Of a stretch of 64,000 nt of DNA, positions 55,918 through 64,000 are shown one piece after another. The notes beneath the pieces were generated by a model. That model saw only the letters and a program-made list of their open reading frames with translations. It was not told the origin of the DNA and did no database searches. The stretch is from Metellina segmentata. Its lineage: Eukaryota; Arthropoda; Arachnida; Araneae; Tetragnathidae. The translations under genes were made by a program, and so were the position numbers. The first letter of the stretch is position 1. Each line of letters starts with the position of its first letter. Location: NCBI GenBank assembly GCA_947359465.1, contig OX375877.1, positions 67,930,698 to 67,994,697 of the forward strand. Direction: 5' to 3'.

Positions 55918-56242
55918 AATTGGTAATTTTTGTTAACGTCGTACTAGAGCAACACAACGGGCTATTGACGACGGTCCGGGATCAGTCCCTTAAGGGAAAG
56001 ATCCGAGGACAACACCTCGTAATTTTGAACCACGGTCAGATGACGAAGCAACACCTGAGCTGGCACCCCACTCTCCAAACTTCCACGCCAACCCAACGTG
56101 AGGACTTTCGGCCACGACAGATTTAAGGTGCACCAGCCGCCTCTACACCATACGTTTACAAACATCCATGCCCGGACCCGGATTCGAACCAGGAACCCTC
56201 CGATCTAGAGGCTAACACCTTAACCACTATACCGGTTGGTCG
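55918..56242 (-). mobile_element. tRNA-derived SINE, full-length minus-strand copy
   Basis: Includes the tRNA-like head on the minus strand at about 56242-56170 (GGTATAGTGGTTAAGGTGTT, GGTTCGAATCCGGG) and the whole body and tail. Flanked by AGGTAAATTGGTAATTGG on the tail side and GAAAGAGG on both sides (55902-55909 and 56250-56257), a probable target duplication. Confidence 0.85.
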
Positions 56243-56359
56243 GCTCGGAAAGAGGTTTTTCCGTAAGTAGTGAAAAAATAAGTCGGCTTAAGGAGGAGAA
56301 AGTTAACAAACTTATTTTTTTACAAACTGTAAATAACAAATATTGGGACCTATAAGAAT

Positions 56360-57015
56360 TATAGATCATTACTTATATATTATTATTTAGATTGTTATAT
56401 TATTATATTATGATATATTGTTATTTAGATTGTTATATTATTATATTATAATATATTATTATTTAGATTGTTATATTATTATATTATAATATATTATTAT
56501 TTAGATTGTTATATTATTATATTATAATATATTATTATTTAGATTGTTATATTATTATATTATAATATATTAGTATTTAGATTGTTATATTATTATATTA
56601 TAATATATTAGTATTTAGATTGTTATATTATTATTTAGATTGTTATATTATTATATTATAATATATTAGTATTTAGATTGTTATATTATTATATTATAAT
56701 ATATTAGTATTTAGATTGTTATATTATTATTTAGATTGTTATATTATTATATTATAATATATTAGTATTTAGATTTTTATATTATTATATTATAATATAT
56801 TAGTATTTAGATTGTTATATTATTATATTATAATATATTATTATAATATAATATATTATTATTTAGATTGTTATATTATTATATTATAATATATTATTAT
56901 AATATAATATATTATTATTTAGATTGTTATATTATTATATTATAATATATTATTATTTAGATTGTTATATTATTATATTATAATATATTATTATTTAGAT
57001 TGTTATATTATTATA
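56360..57015. repeat. AT-only tandem array (~38 bp unit)
   Basis: Units of TTATTTAGATTGTTATATTA plus TTATATTATAATATA repeat about 15 times, with insertions of TAATATA blocks. Confidence 0.9.
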
Positions 57016-57214
57016 TTATAATATATTATTAGATTATTATTATTATTATAGATTATTACATTATTCAATTTGAAAACAAAAGATTCGTTAATTGTTCTTA
57101 ATAATTTTTTGAATTTGAAGTTACAGTGAAGTGACAGTTAAAAAAGTCTTAAAATTATAAATTAATAAACACGACAAATGACAAATTAAATCTCCCCTCT
57201 CCCCGGCGAACATT
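57016..57214. other. Spacer
   Basis: No gene seen. Confidence 0.4.
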
Positions 57215-57382
57215 AATGTTTGAGGTTGCTAAACCAGTTTTAAGAAATGGGGGGAAAAGTTTAAATACACATGTTTAAAGATCTCGATGTTGAAAAACAT
57301 CGATGTTTTTGGAGCGATGTGTTATGACCATTGCTGCTTTAATTTTGAACATCGATGTTTTGCTGTCGATGTCGCATCACTA
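57215..57382. repeat. Second ATCGAT-palindrome element
   Basis: Repeats the GTTGCTAAACCAGTTTTAAG, AACATCGATGTTTT and CGATGTCGCATCACTAGT words of the 54.9-55.8 kb cluster. It directly abuts a Tc1 fragment. Confidence 0.7.
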
Positions 57383-57383
57383 G

Positions 57384-57790
57384 TACGTAGACGACATTAT
57401 ACGACCGTTCTTTTTGCGACACCCCGGACTTACTTTTCAACAAGATAATGCCCGGCCGCACACGGCACGTGTTGATATAAATTGTCTTCAAGCTTTCCCA
57501 TCACTTCCTTGGCTAGCTAGATCTCCTGATATCTCTCCCATAGAACCCATTTGGAACGTTATGGTAAGACGAGTGCAACCATCCCGGAATGTTGACCATT
57601 TAGCCCGACAGTTGGAGACAATTTGGCAAGAAATTCCTCAGGACACCATCCGGGAACTTTTTTAGTCTATGCCACGCCGGGTGACAACTTGCATCTAGGT
57701 CAAAGATGGACCAACTCCTTATTGACTCCTTACCTTTGTAACGGTCAAACTCTGAAATAAATCATTCAATTGTTCTGAAATTTTAATCGT
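57384..57790 (+). pseudogene. Tc1-type transposase C-terminal fragment
   Basis: The open frame 57414-57665 reads LTFQQDNARPHTARV (second catalytic aspartate), SPDISPIEPIWNVMVRRV (catalytic glutamate in the IEP context), and WQEIPQDTIRELF at the C-terminus. It is 5'-truncated at about 57384, where the ATCGAT element ends, and followed by an Asn/Cys tail and AT-rich 3' sequence. No N-terminal HTH or first aspartate. Confidence 0.85.
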
Positions 57791-59044
57791 TTGTTTTCCT
57801 ATGTGTGTTCTTCACATCCACCAATAAACATAGAAACCGGACTACTCCTTCTCGGTGCGTCAGTTTATTTGTTATAGAGTGTATTTGGCCAAGCTGTAAA
57901 CACAAGACAGATAACTTCAAGTAAGTGCTGTCGTAAAAGGTAAAGAAAGGGGATTGGGAAATAGAATAATGGGATGAAAGCAGAAAGAGATCGCTTGGGA
58001 ATCCTATGTGCGCGAATTCCGTGTTTACAAGACAGTAAACTCCATGAGAAAATAATCAAAATATTTAAACTCGAGTTTACTCTTGTGACTTCTGTCCTGA
58101 TGATGATGGTACGTCTTTGCTTTGCAGAAATGGCCACTGACGATCTTTCTGAGTATTTAATCTTTGTTAATCGTCCGGTTGAAAGTTATTCTATCTTTTA
58201 TAACAAGAAATGTATTGGCCACACAGGCAAACTATCGCCCTGTTTTGTTGCATAGCATTTAAAATTTAGCAGTTCTACCATCAGCTGCGTTCAGACAGAG
58301 TAGCAGATTAGAATTCGTGTTGCCGTATATTTCAAAATATTTAGACCTGTCTTTAAATTTTCAAAATTTTTAAACAAAAATTATTTTTTGTTTTAAAAAT
58401 TGGGGATACTTTTACAGTGATTAAGTCTATTCTAGTCCAATTTCAGTACAAAAGTCACATTACTTTTTAGGAGTGAGGAAAATACAATTAGTTTTTCTAA
58501 AAATGTACTATTGAAATAAAGGATGATTCTATTCATAAATAGAAATTATTGTTTGATTCTAATACCTTTTTAATATCCATGTGCTTGAATCTTTTTAACC
58601 TTTTACGTAGTCTAACAAATTTTACAACAGCATGACTAAAAATTGTCGTTTCGGAGTTCATGGTTGTACTATGCACTTTTTCACCTTGAACGACATTCAC
58701 AATAAGGCTCTAAAGTTTCCGGCCTAAGATAATTATCGAAGAAATAGAATCAAACAATTTTTATTGTTCATAATAATACATTTTTTCGAAAGTTAATTAA
58801 TTTAGTCTTGATAAGTGCAATTTTCTGTCATTTACTTGGTTTAAAATGAATTGGAATGTGTACGTTAAACTTTGAGTTACAGTTGTTGATAGTTAAGAGT
58901 TTGTTTGAGTGCATATATAAGTAGTATTTGCTTACCTATCTTATGTTTTATTTTCATTTAGTTGATAGGCAGTTACTTTCACTCCAAGGAGGTCGAAAAC
59001 ATAGTTTGTTGTAGATTTTTAGCCCTGAATTTTTTATTTGATAG
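57791..59044. other. Intergenic, no gene seen
   Basis: Overlapping 90-codon frames on both strands at 57865-58255 have no motif. 58260-59040 is AT-rich with nothing recognised. Confidence 0.4.
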
Positions 59045-59335
59045 GTAGGTAGTTAATTAACGTCGCACTGGAGAAATACACCGAGATATTGACCACTGTC
59101 GGGGATCAATTCCGACTAGAAAAATCCGAGAACAACATCCCGTAATTTTGAACCAAGTTCGTTGACAAGAGCATCAACTTCGATTATGTGAGGGTTTGTG
59201 AAATATCAATATTTGTTCCACTTAATAATTTACGAGGTGTTGTCCTTGAATCTTTAGATTAGGGATTAATCCCTGACCTTCACCAATAGCCAGGTGTCTA
59301 GCTTCAGTACGAGGCTAATTATCCACCTATCTGTT
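59045..59335. mobile_element. Two SINE fragments in opposite orientation
   Basis: 59045-59180 is a minus-strand tail/body (AACGTCGCACTGGAG...GATCAATTCC). 59225-59335 is a plus-strand body/tail (TTACGAGGTGTTGTCC...CAGTACGAGGCTAATT). Confidence 0.6.
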
Positions 59336-59464
59336 GATTTTTTTTTATTATAACTTTCATTTATTAAATGTCTTGTTTCATTTTCTAATTTCGAAGAAAC
59401 CAACCTTCAATAATATGGTCCGTGAGCATTGCAGTAATGAGAGAGGTTTACTGTATGTAAATAA

Positions 59465-59590
59465 GGTAGAGTAGGTAGCATCTCACTGGAGCAACACAAC
59501 TGGCTATTGACGGATTCCAAAGGGAAAGATTCGAGTACAATAAATCGTCATTTTGACGAGGTTAGCACCCCACTCTCCAAATTGTATTAC
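59465..59590 (-). mobile_element. SINE fragment
   Basis: TAGCATCTCACTGGAGCAAC, CTATTGACGG, then AGGGAAAGATTCGAG and GCACCCCACTCTCCAAA, in SINE order on the minus strand. Confidence 0.6.
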
Positions 59591-60200
59591 TTGGAGAGGA
59601 AACGTCACAAAACTCAAATATCTCAGGAATGCTCCCTCCAATCGAAAGCTGACAACCCTTTTTCTAGTTTGTTTTGGACAAGAATTTGAGTGGTATGACC
59701 AGTGGTCGATCGATTCTGATTTCTATAGCAATAACTTCGATTTTTATTGTCCCTAAAGCTTGATTTTTTTTCATATGTATCAATATGTTTTCGAGAATAT
59801 TTTAGCAACAGCGGACCGAAAGAATACCAGCTGTTCCCCACCTTTATAACATGACTATAAATAGGTTACACAGCGAAAGTTAAATTTGCTCAAAATGTGT
59901 GAAAATCACTTCGCGGTATCAAAGGTCTGATGAAACGTCCGACCACGATCACTAAAGCATGGCGTACAACGCCCTTAATTTACATCTTCCTGAATAGCGA
60001 AGGTAAGACTATTGAGAAACGCGAATGCCACAAATATCTAGGGATAAGTGCGACGGAAAATAGAATGACCAGAATGAAGAAATAAGTAAAAGCAACTCGA
60101 CCCTAGTATATAAGCTACGGTGGCACGGAAGAAGGCATCATTTGCGACTAAGTGTATTCTCTCATCAACTCATGGATTACTATCTGAGGATAACAGCAGT
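59591..60200. other. Intergenic, no gene seen
   Basis: No motif-bearing frame. Confidence 0.4.
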
Positions 60201-60204
60201 TCTG

Positions 60205-60870
60205 GTAAGTGGTAAAAGTCTTAGTAATATCGCCGATAGCGTGTGGAACCAACAATTTCCGATCTTTTCCCCCATCTCATGGCACGCATAAACTAATTAA
60301 TAACACTCTATGGCTTAAAAGTCTTAGTAATATCGTCTATAGTTTGTGGAACCAACAATTTTCGATATTTTGCCCATCTCATGACACGCATAAATTAATT
60401 AATAAAATTCTACCGCTTTAAAGACTTAGTAATATCGTCGATAAACAATTTCCATCCCCCCCATCTCATGGCACGCATAAACCAATTAACAACACTCTAC
60501 GGTTTTAAAGTCTTAGTAATATCGTCGATAGTTTGTGGAACCAACAATTTCCGATCTTTTTTCCCATCTTATGACACGCATAAACTAATTAATAAAATTC
60601 TACGGCTTCATAGACTTAGTAATATCGACGATAGCTTGTTTAAACAACAATTTCATACCCCCCCCCCATCTCACGGCACGCATGAACCAATTAATAACAC
60701 TCTACGGATTAAAAGTCTTAGTAATATCGTCGATAGTTTGTGGAACCAACCATTTCCGATCTTTTCCCCCATTTCATGGCACGCATAAACTAATCAATAA
60801 AATTACATGGCTTCGAAGACTTAGTAATATTGTCGATAGCTTGTTAAACCAAGAGAAGTGCAAAAAGAGT
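60205..60870. repeat. ~105 bp tandem repeat, about six units
   Basis: Each unit has CTTAGTAATATCGTCGATAG, GTGGAACCAACAATTTCCGA, CATCTCATGGCACGCATAAA and TTAATAA(C/A)A(C/A)T(C/T)CTA. Units alternate between two subtypes, one of which lacks part of the GTGGAACC stretch, so the original unit may be a ~200 bp dimer. The open frames here are artefacts. Confidence 0.85.
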
Positions 60871-61609
60871 GAGAAAAACGAGGCAAAATTAAAGTAATAC
60901 AAATGAATTAGGCTTAAAAATGTTAGATGTAAGAATTGACGTATATATATTACAGTTGTGTTGAAATAATAGTAATAATATTGATTGATTCACAAAAAAG
61001 TGAATATTTTTAAACAATTTATTTAAAATACTTTGTAACAAGAATACTACAAAAACATTATTTTTACTAGAAAAGAAATTACTTATGAACACGCTTGTCA
61101 AAAGTTCAAGAAAACCCGCGCGCGCGTTGTATTGAAAAATCATACACCATTTAAATCATTTCACCATCCGTAAAGAAACCAATGTCATTCTCATGACACA
61201 CCGTTTGGAAAACGCTGAGTTAAACTATTGAAAGCGAAAATAGCAACTCTCCAGAAGAACATAAAACCGTTCAAAGTGGGAAATAAAATTTGGAAAATGA
61301 CTTAAATATTTCCGTGTAGTCTATTAAATTTTTGTAACAGGGCACAGTACCTTTAAGGCTTAAAAAATCGATTTTTTTTATTTCGATGAATTTAGAAAGA
61401 CTAAAATGGTCTGATACGAGTATTCTGGTAAAAAGACACCGCCATAAAAATTCGTATTAGTTCATAAACAATTAAAAATTTTTGACACCCTTATTTTAAT
61501 TTCAACTCTTTCAGCTAAACTTTAATCGCATTTTGCTCAGAATACGAAGTGCCAACAAATAAGCACTCTAGAACTCTTACGCAATTAAGCTTGCACTTGA
61601 AATTTGAAA
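60871..61609. other. Intergenic, no gene seen
   Basis: AT-rich. A CGCGCGCG run lies near 61119. Confidence 0.4.
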
Positions 61610-61611
61610 TA

Positions 61612-62437
61612 CAGATAATTTCAGAAAGGACTCCCTAACTTTGAAATGAAATAACTACGAAAGAGTGATAGATAGAAAGATGAAACACTTACGTTTAATG
61701 AGCAGGTCTGGAGTTTGAAATAGACCGGTTAATAAAATTAGTTACAACTTTGTATAATAGATACGCTCCAATCTTGACATTTTCCCCCTTTAAATTGGTT
61801 GTAAATTGCCATTCGTAAACAGGCGTCAAATCCCATAACGATGGATTCGAATGACCACCTTGACGGAAGCGAAAGGAAAAGTTTGAAGCCATCTGCCGAA
61901 TGTGTGCACTTAAATGTATACACATGCCTCGCAGATAAACTGTTCAAGCATTTGAAGATTCTTACTGTAAGCAATAAGTAACCCCAGAGAAAGAAGTCGC
62001 ATGGATTGAGATCCGGAGAGAATGGAGGCCAAGGTATTCCGGTGACTGTCTATTTGTTTAGAGCAATGAATCTGACGCTGAGGTGTGTTCGGGCACAATC
62101 TTGCTTAAGCCACGAAGTGTCTGGTGCAACCTCGTTGTTCTAATGAATGCATGTGTGTTACTCGAATTTCCTCCTTCAACAGGCTACTACTAAACTTCCT
62201 TCCACGTTTTGCCAGTGGAGGAGACAGAAGTTTGAACAATAGCTACTTCTCAGCTGTATTTATGATCCCGGATACTACAGCGCTATCTATTAGCCAGAGT
62301 TGTAACTAATTTTTCAACGGGTCTATTTTAAATTTCCGACCTGTCCATTAAATGCACTGCTTGTTTCATATTTCTATCGATCAGGGTTTCGTCGTTAAGT
62401 CATTTGAAAGTTAGGGAGTCCTTTCTAAAACACCCTG
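61612..62437 (-). mobile_element. Mariner/Tc1-type element, truncated
   Basis: Inverted ends CAGATAATTTCAGAAAGGAC and (inverted) CAGGGTGTTTTAGAAAGGAC extend into GACTCCCTAACTTT, flanked by TA (61610-61611 and 62438-62439). A minus-strand remnant reads PWPPFSPDLNPCDFFLWGYL near 62050-61970, the C-terminal catalytic region of mariner-like transposases. The rest is frameshifted or deleted. Confidence 0.8.
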
Positions 62438-62789
62438 TAAGTTGAACCATCATAAGAGCTTCAAAATAAAACCAAAATTTTGCACAAAGGTAAGAGCTGT
62501 ATTCAAATCTGAAAAGAGTATGAGAAAGAGAGAGAGAGAGATTTTACCAAAAATATCTATCTCTTATTAAGTGAAATATTAAGTGATTATTTCTCTCTCA
62601 TATTTTGTGTCACTTGGTTTGTATTTTTTGGCAGTAATTTAAAATAAAAGTATTCTGTTACTCGTTTCAGTCATTATTCTGGGTTAATATGGATGGGTTG
62701 ATTCTCAAAGTTGTCCTTTTCTAATAGATTGTAGAAAATTCGAATATAAATTAAGTAATATTGTATAAATTGCTAATTTAATTTTTCTG
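62438..62789. other. Spacer with (GA)n
   Basis: A short GA run at 62527-62542. No gene. Confidence 0.4.
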
Positions 62790-62955
62790 CGTTGGCTTGA
62801 TGTGGAAGTTTGGGTAGTGGGATTGCCATCTAGGTGTGACCTCGTCATCTGACCGTGATTCAAAATTACATGCTGTTCTCAAATCTTTCCCTTCACATTT
62901 GAATGCAGACCGTAGTCAATAACTCGTCGTATTGCACCAGTGGGACGTTTGTTAA
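62790..62955 (+). mobile_element. SINE 3' fragment
   Basis: GTTGGCTTGATGTGGAAGTTT, CCTCGTCATCTGACCGTG, then AATAACTCGTCGTATTGCAC in SINE order. Confidence 0.65.
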
Positions 62956-64000
62956 AATACTTTTCCCTGTATTCTTTAGTAAGGATTGTTCGCAAACACT
63001 GTTTAAATTTTCATTGTGATATTCTGGAGTTTACATTAGGGATAAAGTTGAGTATGAAGTTGCCTAGCACATAAGGTCAGAAATTTCCTTAGCATCTCGT
63101 TATACGTAGAGTGATTAGATGGGGACAGCGGTACATCAGTTACTCATATCACAAGCAGTGGATAATTATAATATTTAGTTGTTTGCATTTATTCACTGTA
63201 TTACATGGCAATTAAATTACGTAGCAAAACAAAATGGAAAAACTATAAGACAAAAGAAATATTTGAAAAACATCGAAATACCATTTCATCCCTGGAGCTA
63301 CAAAAGTGATGTCACTCAAATTCTACAAATTACCAAAAGACGTCAAAGAAAATTTATCTGTTCCATTTACTATTGAGAAACAATTGTTGTTTGGAAAGAA
63401 CTCGCTTATAAACATTTAATAAATAGATTAGTTTTATTCCCCAAAATGTCAATTTTTAAATATGACATTTCTCAAGAACGTAAAAACCATATTCTTTGTT
63501 TGAGTCTCAATACCAATTGGAATAAAATTCGTATAAATTCTTAAATTTCTAGTAAATAAAAGCAGAACCTCGCTAAAGTTCGAATTCTACCAACACATCT
63601 TTTGGTCTAAAAGTGTCTCAGAGATCAATTAAGATGTCACCCTCAGTATGATGTACACCTAGAGTATACTTTCGACTTTATAACACTCTATTAATAAAAA
63701 ATAAACTTGACAGCTGTCCATCAAAATTTGAAACTCGATCGATTTGAATAAATTCAGCTGTTTAATCGGTACTGTGGAAACTTTTACATTCCACGTCAAA
63801 GTCTTCAAAACGTAGCTTAAAACGTCCCTCGCATGCTTAGCGTTTTCAAAAATTCCATGTTCATTTTCAGGACTGAATTGTTTTGTATTTTTGAATTTTG
63901 TCATCTTAATGACCTTGTGCTTTTCTCCTCTTCGGATTTGTTTTGTGTTAATTTGTATTGTGTTCTATACATTAAATTCTGCTTTTATGGTTCTAAGGGA
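62956..64000. other. Intergenic, no gene seen
   Basis: AT-rich. Short frames at 63179-63376 (+) and 63659-63904 (-) carry no recognisable motif. Confidence 0.4.

Overview
The window is AT-rich eukaryotic DNA dominated by transposable elements. I read it as an arthropod genome. The reasons are a Rebers-Riddiford-like cuticular segment, and Tc1/mariner, hAT, PIF/Harbinger, gypsy and R1/LOA-type elements of arthropod character. I cannot fix the order; a chelicerate such as a spider is only a weak guess. There are no prokaryotic features, operons or CRISPR arrays.

One host gene is visible. A short exon (3857-3937) and a 3.9 kb last exon (6950-10846) join in phase and encode a secreted, Thr/Pro-rich, cuticular-type protein of more than 1,300 residues. 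The intron carries a SINE and a dead gypsy fragment.

11.6-19.0 kb is a complete but decayed gypsy retrotransposon on the minus strand. It has 252 bp LTRs, a 5 bp duplication GTCTC, and integrase placed before reverse transcriptase. A second, internally deleted gypsy sits inside it. 19.1-25 kb holds a SINE split by a Tc1 element, two related elements with GGTACAG ends, and a PIF/Harbinger MITE nested in one of them. 25.3-27.3 kb is a 26 bp minisatellite of about 74 copies.

The most striking object is an 11.77 kb near-perfect palindrome at 32054-43818. It is inserted in a LINE, which is itself inserted in a PIF/Harbinger MITE (halves at 31373-31633 and 45878-46071). The palindrome has AGT...ACT ends and a 6 bp target duplication GTAGAA, the hallmarks of Polinton/Maverick elements (adintovirus relatives). 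Its centre is a small hairpin at the exact midpoint. Each 5.88 kb arm carries virus-like cargo: a BIR-RING inhibitor-of-apoptosis-like gene, a PC4-like gene, a Cys-rich unknown ORF, and a spliced gene with a DFDGF motif that a SINE interrupted before the arms were duplicated. I saw no DNA polymerase, integrase or capsid gene. It looks like an integrated snapback (hairpin-duplicated) end of a Polinton-like or adintovirus-like genome.

46.1-49.6 kb is a Tc1 element whose transposase is split by a hAT element (8 bp duplication CTCTACCC). Its 3' part is amplified as six 185 bp tandem copies. 50-64 kb holds tandem repeats, SINE fragments, a field of ATCGAT palindromes, Tc1 and mariner remnants, and DNA in which I see no gene.
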